From NCBI GenBank assembly GCA_963663285.2, contig CAXXNI010000002.1, forward strand, positions 558,001-622,000: a stretch of 64,000 nucleotides of DNA, written 5' to 3'. The notes under the pieces were generated by a model. The model was not told where the DNA came from. It did not search any database and saw only the letters and a program-made list of their open reading frames with translations. The DNA comes from CAXXOK01 sp963663285 (GTDB lineage: Bacteria; Bacillota; Clostridia; Christensenellales; Aristaeellaceae). The position numbers and the translations under genes were made by a program. Positions 26,035 through 34,797 of this stretch are shown here, piece by piece. Every line of letters begins with the position of its first letter. Position 1 is the first letter of the stretch.

Positions 26035-26553
26035 ATGAACCAGCTGACGCATTTTAATGCAGAAAATCGTGCACGTATGGTAGATGTAAGCGAAAAAGAA
26101 CCGACAACACGCAGCGCGACTGCCGAAGGCTTTGTTGTTATGCGGCCGGAAACGCTAGCATTAATCCAGAACGGCGGGGTCAAAAAAGGCGATGTTTTAG
26201 CTGTAGCGCAGGTCGCAGGTATTATGGCAGCAAAGCGTACGCATGAATTGGTACCAATGTGCCATCCGATTGCGCTAACGGCAGTGGACATCTCCTTTGA
26301 TTGCCGAACCGACCCTTGCGGGGTGCATATCACCGCTTTTACCCGGTGTAAGGGGGAGACAGGCGTAGAGATGGAAGCCTTAACGGCTTGTTCCATCGCC
26401 GCGCTGACGATTTATGACATGTGTAAGGCTGTGCAGCGTGATATGGAAATAACAGATATTCGACTGCTGATGAAAAGCGGCGGGAAGAGCGGGGATTTTC
26501 ACCGTAGCACAGAAACATACGTAGGGGGAACGCAGCTTTGGCAACAGTCGTAA
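26035..26553 (+). CDS. moaC: Cyclic pyranopterin monophosphate synthase MoaC
   Basis: 172 residues. Family motifs: MVDVSEKEPTTRSATAEG, AGIMAAKRTHELVPMCHP (active-site His and the substrate lysine region), and TGVEMEALTACSIAALTIYDM. The C-terminus is about 10 residues longer than usual and overlaps the MOSC gene start. moaD and moaE are not in the window. Confidence 0.96.
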   Translation: MNQLTHFNAENRARMVDVSEKEPTTRSATAEGFVVMRPETLALIQNGGVKKGDVLAVAQVAGIMAAKRTHELVPMCHPIALTAVDISFDCRTDPCGVHITAFTRCKGETGVEMEALTACSIAALTIYDMCKAVQRDMEITDIRLLMKSGGKSGDFHRSTETYVGGTQLWQQS

Positions 26554-26975
26554 GCGTAAACATCAGCGAGAGAAAAGGACAAAGCAAACACGAGGTTGAT
26601 ACCATTAAACTCAAAATAGGCGTCGGTATCGTGGGTGACGCGCATGCCGGCAACTGGCACAGACAGATTAGCATGTTAGCGGAAGAGAGCATCGATACGA
26701 TGCGAGCCTTGGGCCTTGCTACCCTCAAACCGGGCGCTTTTGCCGAAAATATCAACACGGAGGGCATCGATTTAAAAGCGCTTCCGGTTGGAACGCGTCT
26801 GTTGGTGGGAGAGTGCTTGCTGGCTGTGACGCAGATCGGCAAAGAATGCCATAACGATGGCTGCGCGATTCAAAAGGCGACGGGAAAATGTGTGATGCCG
26901 ACAGAGGGGATTTTTACCATTGTACTTAGCGGCGGAACGGTGAAAAAAGGCGATACGATTACAATCGTCAAATAA
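26538..26975 (+). CDS. MOSC-domain protein
   Basis: 145 residues, a stand-alone MOSC domain. The conserved Cys of the domain lies in IGKECHNDGCAI; HAGNWHRQISMLAEESI is the other family landmark. MOSC domains bind the molybdenum cofactor or carry its sulfur or selenium; in this setting a cofactor carrier or sulfurating partner is likely. TTG start overlapping the moaC end by 16 bases, with AGGGGGAA before it. Confidence 0.85.
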   Translation: MATVVSVNISERKGQSKHEVDTIKLKIGVGIVGDAHAGNWHRQISMLAEESIDTMRALGLATLKPGAFAENINTEGIDLKALPVGTRLLVGECLLAVTQIGKECHNDGCAIQKATGKCVMPTEGIFTIVLSGGTVKKGDTITIVK

Positions 26976-26991
26976 GCCAGGCCTGTATTAT

Positions 26992-28155
26992 TTACACGCT
27001 GGCATAAAGTTTGCGCTGTGATACGATAGCATGTAAGGCGGATACTGTTTCTGCGATTTCCGCCTGCGTATTGCCATACCCAATCGCAAACCGGACGGAG
27101 CCTTGCGGGAAAGAACCCAACGTTTGGTGGGCGGAAGGTGCGCAGTGTAATCCGCACCGAGTACTGATACCGTATTTACGCGCCAGCTGGTTGGATACCA
27201 TGGCGTTATCCATATCGGTAAAATCCAGCGATACAACGGATACCCTGCCCTCAAGCCCCTGTTTGCCAAGAATACGTACATTGGGCAGTTTGCTGACACC
27301 TTCCAGAAATTCACCACAGAGGTGCATATCAGCTTGATGAATGGCTTCCCGATGGACCGATATGTACTGCATGGCGGCATATAAGCCATAGATGCCAGGC
27401 AGGTTCTGCGTACCTGCTTCAAACTTATCCGGCAAATCCTCCGGTTGAGTTTCCATGCTGGACCGGCTTCCGGTGCCGCCAGCGACAAGCGCGGTTACAT
27501 GCTCGGCGAAAGAACGCGACATTAAAACTGCACCGATTCCTTGCGGGCCTAACAATCCCTTGTGGGAGGGAACGACAACGGCGTCAGCATTGAAAGCCTT
27601 TCGGTGAACAGGCACGTGCCCGGCACTTTGCGCCGCATCAATAATGTATGTAATCCCATGTGCTTTGCATAATGCACCTACTTCCTCAACGGGCAGCAAC
27701 GTGCCGCACACGTTGGAAGCATGCGTAAGGCAAACCAAACGGGTTTCGGGACGGATGCGTGCTTCAACAGCTGAAACACGGAGCGTGCCATCCGGCGCAC
27801 AGGGTACTTTTTCTACCAATACTCCGTTTAATTGGTTCAGTGGACGCATAACGGCGTTATGCTCCATTGAGCTTACCAATACATGATCACCCGGACGGAG
27901 AAAGCCTTTCAGCAATAAATTCAACCCAAAAGTAGCGCCGGGGGTGAAGATGCAGCTTTCCACCTCGGGAGAATCAAAGAACTTACACAACGTTTCACGC
28001 AAGAGCAACATGGTTGTTTCTGCTGCGGTTGCTGCTTGATAGCTGCCCCGGCTGGGATTACCGCCGCAATCCTGCAGATAATTGAGCATTGCCTGGGGAA
28101 CATTGGGCGCTTTGGGGTAACTGGTGGCGGCATTATCCAAATAAATTATCGACAT
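26992..28155 (-). CDS. Cysteine desulfurase-like PLP enzyme of the selenium cluster
   Basis: 387 residues, class V aminotransferase fold. YLDNAATSYPKAP opens the protein; the PLP lysine is in VPSHKGLLGPQG; the mobile-loop Cys that attacks the substrate is in RCGLHCAP. SufS/CsdB-like enzymes release sulfur or selenium from cysteine or selenocysteine; beside yedE, yedF and selD, selenium delivery is the likely task. Convergent with the MOSC gene (16 bases apart) and divergent from yedE, sharing an AT-rich promoter region with it. Confidence 0.88.
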   Translation of the reverse strand: MSIIYLDNAATSYPKAPNVPQAMLNYLQDCGGNPSRGSYQAATAAETTMLLLRETLCKFFDSPEVESCIFTPGATFGLNLLLKGFLRPGDHVLVSSMEHNAVMRPLNQLNGVLVEKVPCAPDGTLRVSAVEARIRPETRLVCLTHASNVCGTLLPVEEVGALCKAHGITYIIDAAQSAGHVPVHRKAFNADAVVVPSHKGLLGPQGIGAVLMSRSFAEHVTALVAGGTGSRSSMETQPEDLPDKFEAGTQNLPGIYGLYAAMQYISVHREAIHQADMHLCGEFLEGVSKLPNVRILGKQGLEGRVSVVSLDFTDMDNAMVSNQLARKYGISTRCGLHCAPSAHQTLGSFPQGSVRFAIGYGNTQAEIAETVSALHAIVSQRKLYASV

Positions 28156-28234
28156 TGCGTTGTCCTTCCTTGCGTATCACGATAATATAAGTATAATAGT
28201 AGATATACAAATAGTATAACATATACTTGGGGGA

Positions 28235-29299
28235 ATGAAAATGAAGAAACATCTGTCGGTAATTATCACAGGCGGTACAATTGGCGTCATTGCGCTGTTG
28301 CTGGTTGCTTTCGGAAATCCGGCAAACATGGGTTTCTGTATTGCGTGCTTCATTCGCGACACGGCCGGGGCATTGAAGCTGCATCAGGCTTCTGTGGTAC
28401 AATACGTCCGTCCGGAAATCATCGGTATTATCCTGGGCTCGTTCCTGATCTCGCTGTTTACCAAGGAGTTTAAACCGCGTGGAGGCTCATCCCCTGTAAC
28501 GCGGTTTGTACTGGGTGCGGTCGTCATGGTTGGTGCGCTGGTATTCCTCGGCTGTCCGCTTCGTATGCTCATTCGTCTTGGCGGCGGAGACTTGAATGCG
28601 CTGGTGGGCCTTGTCGGCTTTGCTGGCGGCGTTGGGGTCGGGGTAATTGCGCTGAACCATGGCTTTTCTTTAAAGCGCGCCTATACCCAAAACAAGCTGG
28701 AAGGGTATGCCATGCCGGGTTTGGTTACGGCATTGCTGCTATTGGCAATTTTCATTCCGACGTTGTTTGCTGCATCCACCGAAGGCCCCGGCGCTCTGCA
28801 CGCAGCAATTGGTATATCGCTGGCGGGCGGACTGTTGGTAGGCGGTCTTGCACAACGCAGCCGCTTTTGCATGGCTGGCGGCCTGCGCGACGAGATGCTG
28901 TTTAAGGATTTTCATTTGCTGTCCGGCAGCGTAGCGCTGTTGGTAGTCATCTTAGTAGGCAACATCATTTTGGGTAAGTTCAACCTTGGCTTTGCGAATC
29001 AGCCGATTGCACATACCGACGGCGCTTGGAATTTCCTGGGTATGGCGCTGGTTGGCTGGGGCAGCGTACTGCTGGGCGGCTGCCCGCTGCGGCAAACCGT
29101 GCTGGCGGGTGAAGGCAACACGGATTCGGCCATCACCATTTTGGGTATGTTGGTTGGAGCGGCCATAAGCCATAACTTCAGCTTGGCTTCTTCTGGCAGC
29201 GGAGCTACGGCGAACGGTAAAATTGCCGTTGGTATCGGCGCGTTGGTACTTTTAGCAATTACGATGATGAATATTTCCCGGAAAGGAGCAAAAGCATGA
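28235..29299 (+). CDS. yedE: YedE-family putative selenium transporter
   Basis: 354 residues with about ten membrane helices arranged as two related halves, each with Cys-containing signatures: GFCIACFIRD and LGCPLRMLIRLGGGD in the first, RFCMAGGLRDEM and LGGCPLRQTVLAGEG in the second. This YeeE/YedE subtype travels with selD, yedF and Mo-hydroxylase genes and is thought to import a selenium species. It overlaps yedF by four bases. Confidence 0.88.
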   Translation: MKMKKHLSVIITGGTIGVIALLLVAFGNPANMGFCIACFIRDTAGALKLHQASVVQYVRPEIIGIILGSFLISLFTKEFKPRGGSSPVTRFVLGAVVMVGALVFLGCPLRMLIRLGGGDLNALVGLVGFAGGVGVGVIALNHGFSLKRAYTQNKLEGYAMPGLVTALLLLAIFIPTLFAASTEGPGALHAAIGISLAGGLLVGGLAQRSRFCMAGGLRDEMLFKDFHLLSGSVALLVVILVGNIILGKFNLGFANQPIAHTDGAWNFLGMALVGWGSVLLGGCPLRQTVLAGEGNTDSAITILGMLVGAAISHNFSLASSGSGATANGKIAVGIGALVLLAITMMNISRKGAKA

Positions 29300-29505
29300 T
29301 GACGGTTGACGCAAGGGGCTGTGCATGCCCGGAACCCGTAGTGATGACACGCAATGCCATTTTGGAAAGCCCGGAAGGGGTGGAAGTATTGGTGGATGCC
29401 AGTTGTGCGGTCGAAAATATTTCCCGTTTTGCCAACAGCGCCGGATACGCGGTAAAGGCGGCAAAAAATGGTTATGAGGTAACACTGACATTAACGAAAA
29501 AATGA
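29296..29505 (+). CDS. yedF: YedF/TusA-like selenium metabolism protein
   Basis: 69 residues, a complete TusA/SirA fold with the CPxP-type motif CACPEPVV near the N-terminus. Longer YedF proteins carry an extra DsrE-like domain; this one has only the TusA part. Expected to carry persulfide or perselenide from the desulfurase to an acceptor. Overlaps its neighbours on both sides. Confidence 0.85.
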   Translation: MMTVDARGCACPEPVVMTRNAILESPEGVEVLVDASCAVENISRFANSAGYAVKAAKNGYEVTLTLTKK

Positions 29506-29750
29506 ACGACTATATAGCAACTTTCCATACGCACTTTGCAGCGCTCAGCACCTGCCGGAAGCTTCAAAACGAAGAGCTTCCGGCGGAGATGGGGCCTGTT
29601 CCGCGCGCGCTTAGCGCCGATTGCGGAACCTGCGTAGTGTTTACCGCGTCAACACCCTGCCGGGAGTTGATGCATGCGGATTTTGAACGCGTGGTTATTG
29701 CGTTGGATGATGGAACCTACCAAACGGTGGAGGAAAACAATGCGTCTTAG
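29502..29750 (+). CDS. DUF3343 putative Se/S carrier protein
   Basis: 82 residues. DUF3343 proteins are small, resemble part of the YedF fold, and nearly always sit with yedE, yedF and the desulfurase-like gene. Cys residues at TCRKL, DCGTCVVF and PCREL are candidates for chalcogen transfer. It overlaps yedF by four bases and yqeC by eleven. Confidence 0.8.
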   Translation: MNDYIATFHTHFAALSTCRKLQNEELPAEMGPVPRALSADCGTCVVFTASTPCRELMHADFERVVIALDDGTYQTVEENNAS

Positions 29751-30456
29751 TGATGCAATGGCAATTCCGAAGGGAATTACCGCAGTTGTGGGCGGCGGTG
29801 GAAAAACCACGCTGATATGCAGATTGGCGCAGGAGCTGAGCGAAAATAATACGGTGCTGATTACAACAACGACGCACATCTGGCCGCCGGATTGCCATAC
29901 GCTTATTTCGCCATCCCGTGTCCAAATAGCAGATGCGCTGCGGGAAGAACGCTTACTGGCGATTGGAGATCCCACTCCAGAGGGGAAACTGACGGCTGTA
30001 CATGCGCTTCAGAACCAATATGAGGGATTGGCGGATTATGTGCTGATCGAAGCGGATGGTTCACGCGGATTCCCGCTGAAAGCGCCTGCGGAGCATGAGC
30101 CGGTATTACCGGATGGCTCGGCGATGGTGATTGCGGTTGCCGGGATGGATTGTATGCAAAAAACCATCCGGGAAGCTGCTCACCGGCCGCTGCGGTATGC
30201 GGCGCTTTGCGGCCTATCGCAGGAGGATACGATAACGCCGGAAGCTGTAGCAAGCGTGCTGTCGCATCCGATGGGGCAGCGTAAAGGCGTGCGGGAGCGT
30301 TTTGTAGTTGCTTTGAACCAAGTGGATACTCCGGCGCAATTGCTATTTGCCCGGCAAATAGCAATTACGATGCGTGAAGAAGTTTATTTGTTAGCCTTGC
30401 AAACAAAACCAAATTGGTCTGAACACTGGAAAGACGGTCGGCAGTTGAAAGACTGA
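29740..30456 (+). CDS. yqeC: YqeC, selenium-dependent hydroxylase cofactor protein
   Basis: 238 residues from the ATG at 29740 (GGTGGAGG before it, overlapping DUF3343). P-loop VVGGGGKTT near residue 16 and EADGSRGFPLKAPAEHEP, the family signature. YqeC is one of two proteins tied by comparative genomics to selenium-dependent molybdenum hydroxylases; its reaction is unproven but it is a predicted nucleotide-binding enzyme. Confidence 0.88.
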   Translation: MRLSDAMAIPKGITAVVGGGGKTTLICRLAQELSENNTVLITTTTHIWPPDCHTLISPSRVQIADALREERLLAIGDPTPEGKLTAVHALQNQYEGLADYVLIEADGSRGFPLKAPAEHEPVLPDGSAMVIAVAGMDCMQKTIREAAHRPLRYAALCGLSQEDTITPEAVASVLSHPMGQRKGVRERFVVALNQVDTPAQLLFARQIAITMREEVYLLALQTKPNWSEHWKDGRQLKD

Positions 30457-30510
30457 TGGAAGTTATTTTAAATTTGTTGCATGGGCAAATGCGAAAGAAG
30501 GAGAATACAC

Positions 30511-31311
30511 ATGCTTGTGGTCATCAAAGGGGCGGGCGATTTAGCCAGCGGCGTCGCTGTGCGGTTGCGCCGAAGCGGCATCAAACTGATTATGACGGAG
30601 ATTGCCCACCCGACTGCCATTCGGCGTACTGTCAGCTTTTGCCGCGCGGTGTGGGAAGGCGAAGCGACGGTGGAGGATGTGACTGCAAAGCTGGCAAAGG
30701 ATGCAGAAGAGGCACGGACCATTGCCGAAACAGGGGATATTGCTGTGCTAATCGATCCAGATGCTGACTGTATAGCAGCTTTAAAGCCGGATGCGGTTGT
30801 GGATGCAACGCTTGCGAAACGGAATATCAATACGCATATTACGGATGCGCCGGTTGTCGTTGCTCTTGGCCCCGGATTTACCGCGGGTATGGATTGCCAT
30901 GCGGTTGTGGAGACGATGCGCGGGCATGATCTGGGACGGGTTTTGACGCAGGGAAGCGCAATGCCCAACACCGGAAAGCCCGGCAATATAGCGGGATACA
31001 CGCAGGAAAGGATTCTGCGCGCGCCCTGTGCAGGCATATGGCAAACGGGCCATACCATTGGTTCGCATGTTAAAAAGGGTGAGATTGTCGCTACAGTAAA
31101 CGAGCAGCCTGTCTACTCAACACTGAATGGTGTTCTGCGCGGGTTGCTGCCGGATGGAACCCCGGTAACCGAGGGGATGAAAAGCGGCGATGTAGACCCG
31201 CGTGATGTTGCGGAATACTGTGCAACAGTTAGTGATAAGGCGCGCGCACTGGGTGGTGCGGTGCTGGAGGCGCTGCTGATGCTATCGGGAGGAATCAAAG
31301 ATGGACTGTAA
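30511..31311 (+). CDS. yqeB: YqeB, selenium-dependent Mo cofactor biosynthesis protein
   Basis: 266 residues from the ATG at 30511 (GAAGGAG before it). The N-terminal Rossmann-like region VVIKGAGDLASGVAVRL and the middle VALGPGFTAGMDCHAVVET are typical of YqeB, the second marker of selenium-dependent Mo hydroxylases; the C-terminal third looks like a biotinyl/lipoyl-like beta fold (IGSHVKKGEIVATVN). It overlaps selD by eleven bases. Confidence 0.88.
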   Translation: MLVVIKGAGDLASGVAVRLRRSGIKLIMTEIAHPTAIRRTVSFCRAVWEGEATVEDVTAKLAKDAEEARTIAETGDIAVLIDPDADCIAALKPDAVVDATLAKRNINTHITDAPVVVALGPGFTAGMDCHAVVETMRGHDLGRVLTQGSAMPNTGKPGNIAGYTQERILRAPCAGIWQTGHTIGSHVKKGEIVATVNEQPVYSTLNGVLRGLLPDGTPVTEGMKSGDVDPRDVAEYCATVSDKARALGGAVLEALLMLSGGIKDGL

Positions 31312-32332
31312 ATTATCCAAACTTGCTAAGTGCGCTGGTTGCGGAGCGAAGGTCGGCGCAGGCACGCTATCCAAACTGCTGACCGACTTGAAGGTGCACC
31401 GGGACCCAAACCTGCTGGTTGGCTTTGATACTTCCGATGATGCATCGGTTTATTGCATCAATGATGATCTGGCGCTGGTGCAGACGATCGACTTTTTCCC
31501 GCCGATGGTGGATGACCCGTATACCTTTGGCCAGATTGCCGCTACGAACGCACTGTCGGATATTTATGCTATGGGCGGGGAACCGAAGCTGGCGCAAAAT
31601 GTGCTGATTGTACCGCAAAATATGCCCAAGGAAATTGTACACGAGATATTACGCGGCGGGTATGACAAAGCATATGAAGCCGGAGCCATGATTACCGGCG
31701 GACACAGTATCTATGGTGACGAACCTGTTTACGGATTAGCGGTAACCGGCTTTATCAAACCGGATCGACTGCTGTCCAATTGCGGCGCAAAAGTTGGAGA
31801 TGTTTTGTTTTTAACCAAACCGCTGGGCATCGGGATTTTGATGACGGCACTCAAAGCGGGTATGCTTTCACCGGAGAACGAGAAGCGCTGCATTCAGCTG
31901 ACAACGACTTTGAACCGTGCGGCGGCGGAAGCAATTAAGCCGTTTGAAATCCATGCCTGTACGGATGTTACCGGGTTTTCGCTGATGGGGCATGGACTGG
32001 AAATGGCCGAAGGCAGCGGAACCAGCCTGATTATACACCCGTCCCAAGTGGATATAATCGATGAAGCTGTTGAAATGGCGCGTATGGGAATCATCCCGGA
32101 AGGGATGTACCGTAACCGTGAGTTTGCACAAGCCAGTGCGGATATTGGCGCGACGCCACTGGAAGTGACGGATGTGCTTTTTGATCCGCAAACGTCCGGC
32201 GGATTGCTGGTTGCCGTGGCAGCGAAAGACGCGGACGCAGCATACAAAGCGTTGAAAGCAGTCGTACCCTCGGCGCAACGTATCGGTGAAGTGGTACAGC
32301 GCCGGGATAAAGCGATTATTCTTTCAGAGTAA
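31301..32332 (+). CDS. selD: Selenophosphate synthase SelD
   Basis: 343 residues, AIR-synthase-like fold. The catalytic pair is Cys14 and Lys17 in KCAGCGAK; there is no in-frame TGA, so this is a Cys, not selenocysteine, form. Asp-rich metal sites appear in FDTSDDASVY and QTIDFFPP. Makes selenophosphate from ATP and selenide for the hydroxylase cofactor, and possibly for selenocysteine or selenouridine. AGGAATCAAAG precedes the ATG. Confidence 0.95.
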   Translation: MDCKLSKLAKCAGCGAKVGAGTLSKLLTDLKVHRDPNLLVGFDTSDDASVYCINDDLALVQTIDFFPPMVDDPYTFGQIAATNALSDIYAMGGEPKLAQNVLIVPQNMPKEIVHEILRGGYDKAYEAGAMITGGHSIYGDEPVYGLAVTGFIKPDRLLSNCGAKVGDVLFLTKPLGIGILMTALKAGMLSPENEKRCIQLTTTLNRAAAEAIKPFEIHACTDVTGFSLMGHGLEMAEGSGTSLIIHPSQVDIIDEAVEMARMGIIPEGMYRNREFAQASADIGATPLEVTDVLFDPQTSGGLLVAVAAKDADAAYKALKAVVPSAQRIGEVVQRRDKAIILSE

Positions 32333-32348
32333 AATGTTACAACATAAG

Positions 32349-32385
32349 AAAAACGCAAGCTGATTATTAATCAGCTTGCGTTTTT
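32349..32385. terminator. Bidirectional terminator between selD and xdhC
   Basis: Twelve-base perfect arms ACGCAAGCTGAT / ATCAGCTTGCGT with A and T runs on both sides. It overlaps the xdhC stop by two bases. Confidence 0.9.
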
Positions 32386-33496
32386 ATACACTGGTTTCGT
32401 TAGCCCATTCAGCCCGGCAACGTATCATTTCCGCGGCAACGCTCACGGCAATTTCCATGGGAGTTTCTGCAAGAATTGGGATGCCGATGGGCGTATGCAC
32501 GCGTGAAAAATCAGCTTGCGTAAATCCTTGTTGTAACAACATGTTTTGAGTATGGGCTATTTTAGAACGGCTACCGATCAAACCTATATAATAAGCCTGT
32601 GTCCGCAAGGCGTATGTTAAAATAGCTAGGTCGTTGGCGTGTCCGCGTGTCATAATGACGATTTCGTCATCTGCAGTAATCGGCGTGTGGTGAGCAGCCT
32701 CGCTGAATGGAGCGCATATCACTTTATCAGCTGTTGGGAAAAGGTCCGGATTGGAAAACTCAGGGCGGTCGTCATAGATAACCGGTGCAAAATCGAGCTG
32801 TGCAAGCAGCGGTGCAACCTGCTGCGCTACATGGCCGCCGCCAAAAATATAGGTATGGCTGATGAAGGAGACGGGCTCGACCATAACACCCTGAAAAGTA
32901 TTGTCATGAGTATCTGCAACGGGTTGATTCCATACAGCTTTGCGGCCAAGGGAGAAGTACAGTTGATCATTCGGCAATATGGTTGGGTTACTTATACTAT
33001 CGGTAAAGCCGATATGGGTAATCTGCCCTTGGCCAAATTGCCGAAGCAGCCAAACATTCTTATGACGTAGCAAGCAGTTGTTCAGTGCGGAAAATAAGGG
33101 AAGCAGCGACGGGGTTAGCAGCTGATAGGCAAGCGATACATTCCCGCCGCAAACCATGCCCAGATTCTGCACATCATCCTGCGTTAAGGTGTACTCCTGC
33201 ACGGAAGATGAGCCGGAAGCAGGAAGTGTAATCCATGCGGACGGCGCATCCACAGCAATGGAAATAGGTTCAGCAGTATGCGGTGTTTCGATGTTTAGCA
33301 AACGGCCTAACTCCTGCAGGGCTCGGTGCTCCAAAACACCGCCGCCGACTGTGCCAGCTGTGGAACCATCGGTTAATAATAATTGACAAGCACCACTGCC
33401 ACGAGGTGCAGACCCTTTGGAGGCAAGTACCGTAGCCATTGCTACGTTGTTACCTGCCGAAAGCTGCGCTGTGATAATGGGTAAAAGCGTTTTCAT
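32384..33496 (-). CDS. xdhC: XdhC/CoxI-family molybdenum hydroxylase maturation protein
   Basis: 370 residues from the ATG at 33496, preceded by GCGAGGAACC. The XdhC N-terminal domain (ATVLASKGSAPRGSGACQLLL, GTVGGGVLEHRA) is joined to a C-terminal Rossmann domain (YIFGGGHVAQQVAPLL, IGLIGSRSKIAHT). XdhC binds the Mo cofactor and helps its sulfuration and insertion into xanthine-dehydrogenase-type enzymes. It has its own promoter and converges on selD, tying the Mo and Se sets to one enzyme class. Confidence 0.9.
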   Translation of the reverse strand: MKTLLPIITAQLSAGNNVAMATVLASKGSAPRGSGACQLLLTDGSTAGTVGGGVLEHRALQELGRLLNIETPHTAEPISIAVDAPSAWITLPASGSSSVQEYTLTQDDVQNLGMVCGGNVSLAYQLLTPSLLPLFSALNNCLLRHKNVWLLRQFGQGQITHIGFTDSISNPTILPNDQLYFSLGRKAVWNQPVADTHDNTFQGVMVEPVSFISHTYIFGGGHVAQQVAPLLAQLDFAPVIYDDRPEFSNPDLFPTADKVICAPFSEAAHHTPITADDEIVIMTRGHANDLAILTYALRTQAYYIGLIGSRSKIAHTQNMLLQQGFTQADFSRVHTPIGIPILAETPMEIAVSVAAEMIRCRAEWANETSV

Positions 33497-33537
33497 TGTG
33501 GTTCCTCGCTTTAAAGGTGGTAAGTAAGTCTTTCTCA

Positions 33538-33566
33538 ATTGTAAGCACTTTATAGAAGAGCGTCAA
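33538..33566 (-). promoter_or_regulatory. Sigma-A promoter of xdhC
   Basis: Minus strand: -35 TTGACG (33566-33561), 17-base spacer, -10 TACAAT (33543-33538). The rest of the 33497-33732 gap holds nothing I can name. Confidence 0.75.
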
Positions 33567-33732
33567 GCATTGAAAAATGATTGAAGGGCAATACATATAA
33601 CAGGCAAACATTTGATATTGGCAAAGGTAAATAACCCTTGAGAAAAGAAAAAGGGTGTTTGATGATTTTACGCGATCATAATTCTTAAAATTGAAAGTAT
33701 AAGAAAACACATGAACTCGGAAAACAAGCTTG

Positions 33733-33769
33733 AAAAATAGCCGCTGGTTATTATGCCAGCGGCTAAAAA
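33733..33769 (-). terminator. Terminator after the ECF S-component gene
   Basis: Perfect ten-base stem TAGCCGCTGG / CCAGCGGCTA, with five T following on the minus strand. Confidence 0.9.
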
Positions 33770-33798
33770 GTAAAAAATGGAGTGTCTGCGTGGTTGGT

Positions 33799-34359
33799 TT
33801 ATTTGCCAACAACGCTGGCGGGGAGCATCGGCAGGATGATGCCGCCTAAAACAGTGCCGATTCCGGCAGTGATGATTTGCACCACTTGCGCGGTTGCGGC
33901 AATGCCAATCGCCGTGTTAAAAGCAAGGCCTTTTACGCTTGGAGAAGTAAGTACGAGCGCTTGCCCAAGCATAATCACAACATACTTAAGTGCAGTGGCG
34001 ATAATACCTGCGATAATCCAACGTACCCATTCCACTTTGAGCGTAGATTTGTCTTTTTGCGCCAGTAAAGCGAATACGATAACCAGCACAGCATTACCTG
34101 CCATGATAACCGGAACCAGCGGGAGGGTCGCGTGGCCTTGGAGAAGAGCAATGATAGGCGTAATCACAGCTACCGCAATACCGCTCCAAAGCCCAACAGC
34201 GCAAGCGGCAACAATCAGCGCCAGATTGACAAGGCTGCCGATGATGTAGGTGGATATGATATTGCTGCCGCCAAGGAACGGACGAAGCAGCTGGAATACG
34301 ATCGTTAATGCAATTAAGATAGCGGTTGTTACCATTTTACGAATGTTTTGAGAGCTCAT
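33799..34359 (-). CDS. ECF transporter S component (substrate unknown)
   Basis: 186 residues from the ATG at 34359 (AAAGGAATTGATATT before it). Six hydrophobic segments; the N-terminal IRKMVTTAILIALTIVFQLL with its Ala-rich first helix is typical of S components that plug into a shared ECF ATPase/EcfT module encoded elsewhere. The vitamin or metal carried is not evident. It directly follows the TM1266-type gene and both sit behind the same structured leader. Confidence 0.8.
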   Translation of the reverse strand: MSSQNIRKMVTTAILIALTIVFQLLRPFLGGSNIISTYIIGSLVNLALIVAACAVGLWSGIAVAVITPIIALLQGHATLPLVPVIMAGNAVLVIVFALLAQKDKSTLKVEWVRWIIAGIIATALKYVVIMLGQALVLTSPSVKGLAFNTAIGIAATAQVVQIITAGIGTVLGGIILPMLPASVVGK

Positions 34360-34385
34360 AATATCAATTCCTTTCAGGTTACCGG

Positions 34386-34652
34386 TCAAGTGGCCGGTGT
34401 TGTCTTTTTTGTCAGGGCGCTTTTTACTTCTACCCCCTGTAGGTTGCCAAGTTTCGCGGTAAGAGAACCCAGCGTTTGGTTATCGCCTTCCACAATCAAA
34501 CCGATCACGGCGGCGGGAGTGGAAGCATCCGGCACACCAATGCGGGCTTTGATGACGTTTGAATATTGCCCAAGAATAGCGTTGACTTCCTCGGCATGCT
34601 TACGGTCGTTCATAACAATGCCGATAAACCCCAACCGTTTTTCCGCGTCCAT
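34386..34652 (-). CDS. TM1266-type iron-only hydrogenase system regulator
   Basis: 88 residues from the ATG at 34652 (AGGAGGCATC before it). The protein EKRLGFIGIVMNDRKHAEEV ... LGSLTAKLGNLQGVEVKSAL is an ACT-like alpha-beta fold matching the small family found with [FeFe]-hydrogenase maturation genes. No hydrogenase or maturase gene is in the window, so the family name may not describe its role here; pairing with an ECF transporter suggests ligand sensing. Confidence 0.8.
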   Translation of the reverse strand: MDAEKRLGFIGIVMNDRKHAEEVNAILGQYSNVIKARIGVPDASTPAAVIGLIVEGDNQTLGSLTAKLGNLQGVEVKSALTKKTTPAT

Positions 34653-34718
34653 GGACTGATGCCTCCTGTACATGGATTACCAGGTGAATACTGGTTCATG
34701 CTTGTAGAAAACAACATG

Positions 34719-34752
34719 AAAAAGACGACTAAATACAAAATGTTTAGCCGTC
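34719..34752 (-). terminator. Attenuator-type terminator in the TM1266/ECF leader
   Basis: Minus strand: ten-base stem GACGGCTAAA / TTTAGTCGTC (one G-U pair), 9-base loop, then five T. It stands about 70 bases before the TM1266 ATG, inside the transcript that starts near 34886, and covers the last codons and stop of a 7-codon reading frame. Confidence 0.8.
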
Positions 34753-34767
34753 CAAGAAAATGCACAT
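34744..34767 (-). CDS. Putative 7-codon leader peptide (MCIFLDG)
   Basis: A short frame ATG TGC ATT TTC TTG GAC GGC TAA is preceded by AGAGGAGG at proper spacing. Its 3' end forms the left arm of the attenuator stem, so ribosomes on this frame would prevent the terminator from folding. Too short to test by homology. Confidence 0.5.
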   Translation of the reverse strand: MCIFLDG

Positions 34768-34797
34768 AGATTTTCCTCCTCTCTTTTCGCTTTTGGC

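Noticed and set aside
31301..31360. Selenocysteine in SelD
   Set aside because: The catalytic position is a normal Cys codon and no in-frame TGA with a following stem was found.
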